The notes beneath the pieces were generated by a model, which did not search any database, was not told the origin of the DNA, and worked only from the letters and a program-made list of their open reading frames with translations. From Rubrivirga litoralis (GTDB lineage: Bacteria > Bacteroidota > Rhodothermia > Rhodothermales > Rubricoccaceae), in NCBI RefSeq assembly GCF_031846415.1, contig NZ_JAVRHT010000025.1:1-54699 (forward strand): a DNA stretch of 54,699 nt. The letters run 5' to 3'. Positions 8,269 through 15,564 of this stretch are shown here, piece after piece. Positions within the stretch are counted from its first letter, which is position 1. Every line of letters begins with the position of its first letter. Position numbers and translations under genes: made by a program.

Positions 8269-9696
8269 TCAGTCGGCGGACGCCCCGTGCGGCAGGCGCT
8301 CGGGCATCTCGGCGGCCACGTAGGCCAGGATCGCCGTCGCCGCGGTGGCGCGCGCGAGGTGGCCGGGGTCCAGCTTGTCGACGGTGTCGGCCGCCGTGTG
8401 GTGGACCCAGAAGTAGCGGCCGTTGTCGGTGCGGAGGCTGAGGCCCGGCACGCCGTCGCGCATCATCGGGCCGATGTCCGCCCCGCCCCCGCCCTCGACG
8501 ATCCCGGCCGGGCCGGCGTCGGTGCCGTCGGCGAGGAGGGCGAGCACGAGCGGCTCGACGCGGGCGCGCAGCGTCTCCAGCCCGCCCGGCGCGCCGGTGT
8601 AGCCGAAGCCGACCGGCTCGTACACGCCGCTGTCGCTCTCGAGCGCGAGCTGGATGCCTGAGAGGTCGTCGCCCAGTGAGTCGCGGTAGGCCGTCGCGCC
8701 GCGGAGCCCGTTCTCCTCGTTCGTCCACAGGACGACGCGGACCGTCCGGCGCGGCCGGAGCCCCAGCCGCGCGAGCACCGCAACGGCCTCCCACGTCACG
8801 GCGCACCCGCCCATGTCGTCGACGGCGCCCTGGCCGACGTCCCACGAGTCGATGTGGCAGCCCAGGACTACCGTCTCGTCCGGCGCCTCGCGCCCGACGA
8901 GCTCGCCGATCACGTTGCGCGAGCGGGCGTCCGGCCGCGTTTCGGCGTTCATGGTCAGGCGGACGACCGGGCGGCCGCCCCGCCGGCCTGCGGTCCGCCC
9001 TTGCTGGAACCGCTCCTGGATGCGGCGGAGCGTCTCGGCCCCCTCGATCGTGAGCGCGGCGTGCGGGATGCGCGGGACGCCGTCCTCGTAGCGCATCGTG
9101 CCCGTGTGCGGCGTCGAGAGCGAGACCGGGCCGACGGACCGGACCAGGCTGGCGACGGCTCCCGCGCGGGCCGCCGCCACCGCCCCGCCCGTGCGGTACC
9201 CGACGGTCTCGCCGTAGGTCGTGAACGGGACGTCGAACAGGACGATGCGGCCCGCGGCCTCGTCCGCCCGCGCCTCCAGGTCCTCGAACGAGTCGACGAC
9301 GAGCACCTCGGCCTCGACGCCGCCGGGCGGGGTGGCGACGCTCCCGCCCAGCCCGAGCATGGGCAGGTCGCGGTCGCCCGTGGGCAGGACGAGCGCGGCC
9401 GACTCGTCGCCGCGGACCCAGACGGGCACGTCGACCGGCTGCCCGCGGACGTTTTCGAGGCCGTCGGCGCGCATCGTCTCGATCGCCCAGTCGATCGTGG
9501 CCTCCAGCGCGGCCGACCCGCTCAGGCGGTGGCCGAAGGTGTCGCCCACGTACGCCGTGCGCTCCCACGCCGTACTGTCGGCGAGGGCGGCCTCGACGAT
9601 CCGGTCGGCGGCCTCGGCGTAGGGCGCCGAGGGATCGCTCTGGGCTCCCGCGGCGAGTGGGGCGGCGAGGAAGAGAACGGCAAGGACGGTGCGCAT
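8269..9696 (-). CDS. M28 family metallopeptidase, carboxypeptidase Q-like
   Basis: A 475-residue exported zinc peptidase. A signal peptide (RTVLAVLFLAAPLAAGAQS) leads into a PA-like insert and the M28 catalytic domain. All five expected metal ligands are seen: His and Asp in CHIDSWDVGQGAVDDMGG (the second Asp bridges the zincs), the Glu pair in WTNEENG, Asp in ESDSG and His in VHHTAADT. The DSWDVGQGA segment closely resembles animal carboxypeptidase Q (CPQ/PGCP), an M28 dipeptidase, so the likely job is scavenging of peptides in the periplasm or outside. The start at 9696 is set by the signal peptide and by the abutting CCACCCCGCCC. A TAGCTTCG box lies 24 bases before the ATG. Confidence 0.93.
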   Translation of the reverse strand: MRTVLAVLFLAAPLAAGAQSDPSAPYAEAADRIVEAALADSTAWERTAYVGDTFGHRLSGSAALEATIDWAIETMRADGLENVRGQPVDVPVWVRGDESAALVLPTGDRDLPMLGLGGSVATPPGGVEAEVLVVDSFEDLEARADEAAGRIVLFDVPFTTYGETVGYRTGGAVAAARAGAVASLVRSVGPVSLSTPHTGTMRYEDGVPRIPHAALTIEGAETLRRIQERFQQGRTAGRRGGRPVVRLTMNAETRPDARSRNVIGELVGREAPDETVVLGCHIDSWDVGQGAVDDMGGCAVTWEAVAVLARLGLRPRRTVRVVLWTNEENGLRGATAYRDSLGDDLSGIQLALESDSGVYEPVGFGYTGAPGGLETLRARVEPLVLALLADGTDAGPAGIVEGGGGADIGPMMRDGVPGLSLRTDNGRYFWVHHTAADTVDKLDPGHLARATAATAILAYVAAEMPERLPHGASAD

Positions 9697-9720
9697 GGGC
9701 GGGGTGGGGTGGCGGTCCGC

Positions 9721-9728
9721 CGAAGCTA
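9721..9728 (-). promoter_or_regulatory. Candidate -7 box before the M28 peptidase gene
   Basis: TAGCTTCG on the minus strand resembles the Bacteroidota-type -7 element TAnnTTTG and lies 24 bases before the ATG. No clear -33 TTG is seen at the right distance, so the call is weak. If correct, the leader would be only about 17 bases and would consist almost entirely of the C-rich motif. Confidence 0.35.
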
Positions 9729-9856
9729 CGCGGGCGGCGCGTCGGCTTCGGCACGCGGGCTGCGATCCCGCCCCGCCCATCGTGCGTAGGCTCCCCCGCC
9801 CCGCCCCCGAACGACGAGGCTGAAGCCGGCTACAAGCTCTCCCTCCACCCCGCCCC

Positions 9857-10360
9857 ATGCTCGACACGCTCCCCGACGCCGCCCGCGCGTGGCTCTTCCC
9901 CCTCGACCGCACCCTCGACGACGCCGAAGCCGACGCGCTCCGCGCCGACCTTGACGCGTGGCTCCCCACGTGGGCCAGCCACGGGCGCCCGGTGCAGGCC
10001 GAGGCCGCCGTCCTCGCAGGCCGCGTGCTCGCCGTCGGCGCCGTGATCTCGGAGGCGGACGTCAACGCCGGCGTCTCGGGGTGCGGGATCGACTCGATGG
10101 AGCGGGCAGTCGCCGAGGCGCTCGGGCGGGGCGGCGTCGGACTCGCCCCGCCCCTCGCCGTCCTCTACCGCGACGGCGACGGCGCCTGGGCGCAGGTCCC
10201 GCGCCCGGCGTTCCGCCGGCTCGTCCGCGAGGGCGGGGCGGGCGCGGACACGGCCGTCCTCGACGCGACGGCCGAGACGGTCGGGGCGCTCCGCGCGCAC
10301 GGCGTCGAGCGGCCGGCGGCCGAGGCGTGGCACGGCCGGGCCTTCCGGCTCGCGGCGTAG
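9857..10360 (+). CDS. Conserved protein of the family mislabelled 'ABC transporter ATPase' in Bacteroidota
   Basis: A 167-residue soluble protein of a family found across Bacteroidota relatives that databases often call 'ABC transporter ATPase', although it has no Walker motifs. The recognisable pattern is an opening PDAARAWLFPLDRTLDDAEADAL, a W-x-x-HG segment (WLPTWASHGRPVQAEAAVLAG) and then SGCGIDSMERAVAEAL, equivalent to the family's SGCSID signature with a conserved cysteine. Function is unknown. The stop codon overlaps the GTG start of the following K+ channel gene (TAGTG), so the two are co-transcribed, but no functional link is known. CCACCCCGCCC precedes the ATG with one base between. 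Confidence 0.8.
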   Translation: MLDTLPDAARAWLFPLDRTLDDAEADALRADLDAWLPTWASHGRPVQAEAAVLAGRVLAVGAVISEADVNAGVSGCGIDSMERAVAEALGRGGVGLAPPLAVLYRDGDGAWAQVPRPAFRRLVREGGAGADTAVLDATAETVGALRAHGVERPAAEAWHGRAFRLAA

Positions 10361-11391
10361 TGGCCCGGCGGCGGCGGCGGCGCATCGGGACCGTCCGCGA
10401 GGTCGTCTACGGCACGCTCGCCGTCGCCGCCCTGCTCGCGATCGGGACCGTGGGCTACATGGCGATCGAAGGCTGGACGCCGATGGACGCGTTCTACATG
10501 ACGTTCATCACGCTGACCACGATCGGGTTCGCCGAGGTCCAGCCGCTCGACTACGGGGGCAAGCTGTTCACGGTCGGGCTCGCGTTCGTGGGCATCGGTA
10601 CGTTCGCGACGATCGCGTCCCGCGTCGTCACGATCCTCGTCACCAGCTCCACCTTCCGCCAGCGGGCCATGCAGCGCCGGATCGACCGCCTCCACGACCA
10701 CTACGTCGTCGCCGGCTACGGGCGGCTGGGCCAGCGGATCGTCCGCGACTTGGTGTCCGGCGGCCGGAAGGTCGTCGTGGTCGAGCGGCTGGACGAGCGG
10801 GCTGAGGAGCTCCGCGAGGAGGGCTTCGACTACGTCCAGGGCGACGCCGTCGAGGAGGAGGCGCTCCGCGCGGCCGGCCTGGCCCGCGCGGCCGGGCTCG
10901 TCCTCGTGCTCCCCGAGGACGCGGCCAACGTGTTCGGCGCGCTGACGGCCCGCGAGATCGCCGGCCCCGACCTGTTCATCGTCGCGCGGACCAACGAGCA
11001 GACGTCGATCAACAAGCTGGTCCGGGCCGGGGCCGACAAGGTCATCTCGCCGCTCGAGATTGGGGCCGACCGGATCGCGCAGACCATCCTCCGCCCGCGC
11101 GTGGACCAGTTCATGGAGCAGGTGCTCGGCGTCGACGCGCTGAGCGTGGACCTCGAAGAGGTCGTCGTCCGCGAGGGCGGCCTCCTCGACGGCCGCTCGC
11201 TGGTCGACGTCGACTTCCGGCGCCGCTTCGACGCCATCGTCGTGGCCGTCCACCGGGCCGGCGGCGAGGAGTGGCGGTTCAACCCGGACGCCCGGCTCCC
11301 GCTCGCGGTCGGCGACACGCTCGTCGTGCTGGCCTCGCCGGAGCAGGTCGAGCACATCCGCTCGCAGGAGGGCCGAACGTCGATGGCGTAG
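10360..11391 (+). CDS. Potassium channel protein with RCK (TrkA-N/TrkA-C) domains
   Basis: A 343-residue two-transmembrane K+ channel subunit of MthK/TrkA type. After an arginine-rich start, helix one (TLAVAALLAIGTVGYMAI, about 18-36) and helix two (LFTVGLAFVGIGTFATIASRVVTIL, about 68-92) flank the pore loop FITLTTIGFAE, the selectivity filter. A cytosolic RCK N domain follows with the nucleotide-binding GYGRLGQRIV at about 125 and a conserved VVVERLDERAEEL, then a TrkA-C domain (about 255-340) that gates by ligand. The filter TIGFAE replaces the textbook TVGYGD, a variation known in prokaryotic channels. GTG is used as start because it overlaps the upstream stop and gives a complete first helix. 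Confidence 0.92.
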   Translation: MARRRRRRIGTVREVVYGTLAVAALLAIGTVGYMAIEGWTPMDAFYMTFITLTTIGFAEVQPLDYGGKLFTVGLAFVGIGTFATIASRVVTILVTSSTFRQRAMQRRIDRLHDHYVVAGYGRLGQRIVRDLVSGGRKVVVVERLDERAEELREEGFDYVQGDAVEEEALRAAGLARAAGLVLVLPEDAANVFGALTAREIAGPDLFIVARTNEQTSINKLVRAGADKVISPLEIGADRIAQTILRPRVDQFMEQVLGVDALSVDLEEVVVREGGLLDGRSLVDVDFRRRFDAIVVAVHRAGGEEWRFNPDARLPLAVGDTLVVLASPEQVEHIRSQEGRTSMA

Positions 11392-11408
11392 GGCAGCGGG
11401 CAGAACGC

Positions 11409-11463
11409 GAGGGCGGGGCGGACGCCGTAGCGGCGTTGCATGCAACGCCGTCGGGCCGCGGCG
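11409..11463 (+). repeat. 55-base dispersed repeat, copy 1, with perfect 20-base palindrome
   Basis: Starts with GAGGGCGGGGCGG, then CG.CGTAG, the perfect palindrome CGGCGTTGCATGCAACGCCG at 11431-11450, and TCGGGCCGCGGCG. A copy of the same length with only a few differences lies at 47997-48051. The GTAG tetranucleotide directly before the palindrome (11427-11430) is the hallmark of REP sequences mobilised by RAYT-type tyrosine transposases. Confidence 0.85.
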
Positions 11464-11512
11464 CCCGGGCGGAGCGCAACCACCCCGCCCGTTCCACAGG
11501 CGGGGTGGTGCC

Positions 11513-11534
11513 GTAGAGGCGACCGGCGGTCGCC
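11513..11534 (+). repeat. GTAG-headed palindrome (REP-like)
   Basis: GTAG at 11513-11516, one base, then GGCGACCG and CGGTCGCC around a single central G (11518-11534). Same layout as the other REP-like units in this gap, with an unrelated stem sequence. Confidence 0.6.
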
Positions 11535-11570
11535 CGTGGGCGGGGCGGGGACGCTGGGCTGGGCGGATTC

Positions 11571-11594
11571 GTAGGGACACGACGCGTGGTGTCC
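11571..11594 (+). repeat. GTAG-headed palindrome (REP-like)
   Basis: GTAG followed by the near-perfect palindrome GGACACGACGCGTGGTGTCC (11575-11594, one mismatched pair). Its arms and flanks (cGTAGGGACAC...GTGTCCGC) match the element at 14934-14957, so these two are a subfamily. Confidence 0.65.
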
Positions 11595-11799
11595 GCATTC
11601 ACCCGGCGATGCGCCACGGGCGGGGCGGTTACGAGCGGGGCGGGGCACGTCCAGGACCGCCCCGCCCCCGAGTCGCGCCCAAACCAAAGACCCCACCCCG
11701 CTCGTTGGCACGCTCTGTGAACCCCGGCCCGCGCAGGACCCGACCACCCCGCCCCGGGGTATCCTCGCCGTACCGTCCCCTCGCCCTCCCCGCCGACGC

Positions 11800-12831
11800 A
11801 TGCGCCTCTCCCGCTACGCCCTGGCCCTGCCGGCCCTCCTCGGAGCCGCCCTCCTCGTCACGCCCGCCGCCGCCCAGAGCGCGGCCGACCGGGCCGCCGA
11901 CGGAGCCATCTCGCAGGACTTCCAGGAGGACGAGCCCGTCACCTACTTTAGCCAGTCCTGGCTCATCGACACGATGAACCGGCGGACGAGCGAGTCCATC
12001 CGCGACGTCCCCCGCGTGCACTACGGGTACTACGTGGTGCCGGAGGACCAGAACCGGCTCGAGGCCCGGCTCGCGCTCTACAACAAGTTCGGCGGCGACC
12101 GCGACGTGATCAAGCCGCTCCTGTGGCTCCTCAACCGGAACGACCTCGAAAACCTGAGCCCCGGCGACACGCTCGTCGTGCCCAGCGAGTTCGGCCTCGA
12201 CTTCCGGGCCTACTCGCCGTTCCCCCGCTACTACGCCGGCGCGGCCGACCTCGACAAGGTGGTCATCCTCGACAAGCAGATCCAGGCGTGGGGCGCGTAC
12301 CACCGCGGCGAGCTGGCCCGGTGGGGCATCATCAACACGGGCGTCGAGAGCGCGCGGACGCCGTCGGGCCGGTTCAACGTGAACTGGAAGCAGGACTACC
12401 GGGTCTCGACGCTGAGCCCGGGTTTCGGGTCGTCGGCGCCGGACGCCGAGCTGTGGGAGATGTACTGGGTCATGAACCTCCACGAAGCCCGCGGCATCCA
12501 CATGCACCAGTACGCGCTGCCGACCTCGGGGCCGGCGTCGCACGGCTGCATCCGCATGCTCGAGCCCGACGCGAAGTGGCTCTACGGGTGGACCGACACG
12601 TGGGAGGTCGAAAACCAGCGGGACCCGATCTCGTCGGTCGGCGCCGACATCGTAGACCAGGGGACGATGGTGCTCATCATCGGCGACGACATCTCGGAGC
12701 CGCCCCGCCCGTTCCTCCACCGCGACGCGTACCCCGTGATCCGCATGGTCGACCTCCCGCCCGACCCGTACGCGGTCCCGGCGGGGTCCCCGCAGCAGAA
12801 GGCGTTTGACCGCCTGGGCGGGCGGGTTTAG
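11800..12831 (+). CDS. L,D-transpeptidase (YkuD domain)
   Basis: A 343-residue exported enzyme. A signal peptide (ALPALLGAALLVTPAAAQ) is followed by a non-catalytic N-terminal part with a LysM-like 'LSPGDTLVVPSEFG' segment, then the YkuD catalytic domain. Its signature is GIHMHQYALPTSGPASHGCI, with the nucleophile Cys250 in S-H-G-C-I-R-M and the supporting histidine upstream. Such enzymes make 3-3 crosslinks in peptidoglycan or attach proteins to it in the periplasm. The domain is long, with the sequence WEMYWVMNLHEARGIH inserted before the active site, typical of the larger L,D-transpeptidases of this phylum. It is a single gene; the ATG gives an intact signal peptide. Confidence 0.93.
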   Translation: MRLSRYALALPALLGAALLVTPAAAQSAADRAADGAISQDFQEDEPVTYFSQSWLIDTMNRRTSESIRDVPRVHYGYYVVPEDQNRLEARLALYNKFGGDRDVIKPLLWLLNRNDLENLSPGDTLVVPSEFGLDFRAYSPFPRYYAGAADLDKVVILDKQIQAWGAYHRGELARWGIINTGVESARTPSGRFNVNWKQDYRVSTLSPGFGSSAPDAELWEMYWVMNLHEARGIHMHQYALPTSGPASHGCIRMLEPDAKWLYGWTDTWEVENQRDPISSVGADIVDQGTMVLIIGDDISEPPRPFLHRDAYPVIRMVDLPPDPYAVPAGSPQQKAFDRLGGRV

Positions 12832-13015
12832 AACCGGACCGCCGTCTCCTACGGGGGCGGGGTGGCCGAGGCGGAATCGTCTCGCGGCCGCTCCGCCCCC
12901 GTTTTACGTCGGCGCAGCGGAGCGGCCGGCCGACACGGGCGGCGCCTGGACGGCGGGCGGGGCGGTCGTGGCACGGTCTCCTCAACGGGACGGGGCACAC
13001 CGACCACCTCGCCCC

Positions 13016-13444
13016 GTGCGCCTCCTCCCCGCCCTCCTGCTCGGATTCGCCGTCCTCGCCCTGGCCGGTGCCGCCCCGCCCGCCGAGCGGATCGCGTTCG
13101 TCGAGCTCCGGTTTACCGAGGGCGGGGCGGAGGTGGTCTCGGCCGAGGCCGTTCCGGGCCGGCTCAAGGCGCGGCGGAGCGCGGCCGCCCCGCGCCCCGG
13201 CCACCTGTCCGTCGAAGTGGAGGCCGGCGACCGGGCCGTGTGGAGCGGGGCGGTGCCGGACCCGCTCGTCCGGCGGCGCGAGTTCGTGAACGCGGCGGGC
13301 GGGTTGGAGTCGCGCCTGGAGCGCGTCGAGGAGGCGGTCGTCACGGTGCGGATCCCGGCCGTCGCCGCGCGGCAGACGGTGTCGTTTGCCCGCGCGTCGG
13401 CGGCCGGTCGTCGGGTCGTCACGCGCGTCGAGGTGTCGCTGTGA
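13016..13444 (+). CDS. Small secreted partner of the M64 peptidase
   Basis: A 142-residue exported protein of unknown function. GTG at 13016 gives a signal peptide (LLPALLLGFAVLALAGAAP) and removes an implausible Arg/Pro-rich extension. The mature part is a beta-sandwich-like chain (AERIAFVELRFTEGGAEVVS ... GHLSVEVEAGDRAVWSGAVPDPL). It ends in a GTGA overlap with the M64 peptidase gene, so both are translated together. Bacteroidota M64 enzymes often carry an N-terminal beta-sandwich domain; this could be the same domain as a separate chain, an inference from context and predicted fold only. Confidence 0.75.
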   Translation: MRLLPALLLGFAVLALAGAAPPAERIAFVELRFTEGGAEVVSAEAVPGRLKARRSAAAPRPGHLSVEVEAGDRAVWSGAVPDPLVRRREFVNAAGGLESRLERVEEAVVTVRIPAVAARQTVSFARASAAGRRVVTRVEVSL

Positions 13445-14859
13445 AAGCGCTCCTCCCCGCCCTGCTCGCGGCGGCGCTCCTGGCGACGGCGGCGAGCGCC
13501 CAGCCGGCCCCGATCACGCTCGTCGAGAACGGGCCGCGCGCCGAGCGGATCAACGTCGCCGTGGTCGCCGAGGGCTACCGCGAGGCCGACCTCGACGCCT
13601 TCCAAGCGGCGGCGGGGCGGCTCATCGACGCCCTGTTTGCGACGGCGCCCTACGACCGCTACGCCGCGTTCTTCAACGCCTACGCCGTCCCCACGGTCTC
13701 GGCCGAGGCGGGCGCTGACCGCCCCGCCCGGAGTGAGGCGCGCGACACGTACCTGAGCGCGACGTTCGGGTGCGGCGGCGTCCACCGGAGCCTGTGCCTG
13801 GGCGGCGACGGCGAGCGCCGCCTGAACGCGCTCCTCCGCGACGCGCTGCCCGAGTACGACGTGGCGCTCGTGCTCGTCAACGACGCCGAGTACGGCGGGT
13901 CGGGCGGCCGTGTGGCCGTGGTCTCGGCGCACGCGGCGGCGGCCGAGATCGCTGTCCACGAGATGGGGCACACGCTCGCCGGGCTCGCCGACGAGTACGG
14001 GGGCGGGGCGGCGGCCGGCTTCGCGAGTCGGAACACGGCGACCGACGCCCACCCCGCCCACGTCCCGTGGAGCGCGTGGCTCGACGACGCGACGCCGCTC
14101 CCGACGCCCGACGACGCCGCGCACGGCCACGTCGTCGGCGCCTTCGAGGGCGCCGCCTACGCCGACCACGGGGCGTACCGGCCCGAGCGCCACTGCCGGA
14201 TGCGCGCGCTCGGGCACGGGTTCTGCGCCGTCTGCAACGAGCACCACATCGGCGCCATCTACGACCGGGTCTCGCCCATCGCCGCCGCCTGGCCTGCCGA
14301 GTCCGACGTGACGGCCGGGGCGGGGCGGCTCGCGTTCCGCGTCGACGCGCTCGTCCCCGCCGGCCAGGCCCGCTACGAGTGGACGGTCGACGGCGTGACC
14401 GTCGGGACCAGCGCCGCGCTCGCGCTCGACGCTGGCGACCTCCCGCCGGGCGCGTCGCATGTCGAGGTCCGCGTGACTGACGCGACCGACGAGGTCCGCG
14501 ACTCCACGCTCGTCCCGCTCCTCTCCGACGTGCGCGCGTGGACCGTCACGCGGCCCGCCGCGACGGCCGCCGAGAGCGGGGCGGGCGGGGCGGACACGGC
14601 CACGCGGCTGGGGCTGGCGGCGCCCAACCCGGTCCGCCACGCCGCGCGGCTCCCGTTCCGACTGGCCGAGGGCGGGGCGGTCCGGCTGTCGGTCTACGAC
14701 GCGCTCGGCCGCGAGGTGGCCGTGCTCGTCGACGGCGAGCGGCCGGCCGGGCTCCACGAGGCGACGTGGTCCGCGGGCGCGCTCGCCGCCGGCGTCTACG
14801 TCGTCCGCCTGGAGGCGCCGGGCGCGACGGCCACGCAGGTCGTGACGGTCGCGCGGTAG
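13441..14859 (+). CDS. M64 family metallopeptidase with type IX secretion C-terminal domain
   Basis: A 472-residue exported protease. A signal peptide (KALLPALLAAALLATAASAQ) leads into the M64 catalytic domain: INVAVVAEGYREADLDAF (about 35-55) and the zinc site HEMGHTLAGLADEYGG with His173, Glu174 and His177, the H-E-x-G-H...DEY pattern of the family. A short Ig-like region (about 300-375) follows, then a C-terminal sorting domain (about 385-472) with APNPVRHAARLPFRL, LSVYDALGREV and GVYVVRLE, which directs export by the type IX system. GTG start overlaps the upstream stop. M64 includes IgA peptidase; the substrate here is unknown. Confidence 0.92.
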   Translation: MKALLPALLAAALLATAASAQPAPITLVENGPRAERINVAVVAEGYREADLDAFQAAAGRLIDALFATAPYDRYAAFFNAYAVPTVSAEAGADRPARSEARDTYLSATFGCGGVHRSLCLGGDGERRLNALLRDALPEYDVALVLVNDAEYGGSGGRVAVVSAHAAAAEIAVHEMGHTLAGLADEYGGGAAAGFASRNTATDAHPAHVPWSAWLDDATPLPTPDDAAHGHVVGAFEGAAYADHGAYRPERHCRMRALGHGFCAVCNEHHIGAIYDRVSPIAAAWPAESDVTAGAGRLAFRVDALVPAGQARYEWTVDGVTVGTSAALALDAGDLPPGASHVEVRVTDATDEVRDSTLVPLLSDVRAWTVTRPAATAAESGAGGADTATRLGLAAPNPVRHAARLPFRLAEGGAVRLSVYDALGREVAVLVDGERPAGLHEATWSAGALAAGVYVVRLEAPGATATQVVTVAR

Positions 14860-14933
14860 GGGGAATAGGCGAGGGGCCTGGGCGGCTGCAAACCGCCCCG
14901 CCCCCTCCGGTGCGTCGGCGTCGTCCGAAAGGC

Positions 14934-14957
14934 GGACACCGTGCACGGTGTCCCTAC
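14934..14957 (-). repeat. GTAG-headed perfect palindrome (REP-like)
   Basis: The perfect 20-base palindrome GGACACCGTGCACGGTGTCC at 14934-14953 is followed by CTAC, so on the minus strand it is headed by GTAG. It shares arms and flanks with the element at 11571-11594. Confidence 0.7.
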
Positions 14958-15027
14958 GCGTGCGAAACGAATGCGGGGGGCGGGGTGGCGAACGACTGGC
15001 CGCCCCGCCCGCACACGCGCAGGGCGG

Positions 15028-15390
15028 TCAGATTCGCTTGAGGTTCTGGACGGTCCGCTCCGAGACGACGGCGCCGGTGTGGGCGGTCGAGGCCGGCTCG
15101 AACAGGACGACCTGGGCGGTCGGGAGCGCGACCGGCCGGTGCTCGGTCCCGCGGGGGACGACGAACAGCTCGCCCGGCCCCAGCTCCACCGCGTCGCGGT
15201 CGCGGAGCTCGATCCGCAGGCGGCCCGCGACGACCCAGAACAGCTCGTCCTCGTGCTCGTGGTCGTGCCAGAGGAACTCGCCCTCCAGCTTCGCCACCTT
15301 GACCTGCTGCCCGTTCAGCTCGGCGACGACGTGGGGCGTCCAGGTCTCGGAGAAGCGGCTGAACTTCTCTTTCAGGTTGACGACGGGCAT
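15028..15390 (-). CDS. Cupin-domain protein
   Basis: A 120-residue single-domain cupin. The two cupin motifs are seen as EFLWHDHEHEDELFWVVAGRL (His, His and Glu metal ligands, about 38-58) and PGELFVVPRGTEHRPVAL (final His, about 72-89). The full ligand set suggests a bound metal, but not a particular reaction; small stand-alone cupins are often sugar isomerase-like, dioxygenase-like or binding proteins. Length is normal. It is a single gene with an inverted-repeat-bounded region upstream. The first methionine is used (VVNLKEKFSRFSETW), which is how close relatives begin. Confidence 0.88.
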   Translation of the reverse strand: MPVVNLKEKFSRFSETWTPHVVAELNGQQVKVAKLEGEFLWHDHEHEDELFWVVAGRLRIELRDRDAVELGPGELFVVPRGTEHRPVALPTAQVVLFEPASTAHTGAVVSERTVQNLKRI

Positions 15391-15402
15391 GGGGGCGGGG
15401 TC

Positions 15403-15555
15403 GAGGGATGAGGAGGGACCGAGGGATGAGCAGACGGGGCGGGGCGGCGCGTGGCCCGACCGCCCCGCCCCGTCCTGTGCCGCATTGAGGCCGGAGTCTG
15501 GGCGGGGCGGCGAGAGAAAGGCCTCTGCCCATCCCTCTCATCCCTCCGTCCCGCG
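15403..15555. repeat. Inverted GAGGGATGAG repeats bounding an intergenic segment
   Basis: GAGGGATGAG occurs at 15403-15412 and 15421-15430, and its complement CTCATCCCTC at 15537-15546, with further CCCTC units after it. Between them is an inverted pair of the GC-rich motif. The layout resembles the larger repeat-bounded segment at 32061-32315. Confidence 0.6.
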
Positions 15556-15564
15556 TCCCTCCCG

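Larger units (their letters stand above)
11392..11799. other. Intergenic region with a cluster of three GTAG-headed palindromes
   Basis: This 408-base gap between the K+ channel and L,D-transpeptidase genes contains no convincing gene. It holds three REP-like palindromes (listed separately) and about six copies of the GC-rich motif, including an inverted pair CCACCCCGCC/GGCGGGGTGG around 11481-11509. The promoter for the downstream gene must lie in the last part, but I see no clear elements. Confidence 0.8.

Noticed and set aside
9857..10360. Real ABC transporter ATPase for the 167-residue protein.
   Set aside because: No Walker A, Walker B or ABC signature; the name is a known carry-over in databases.
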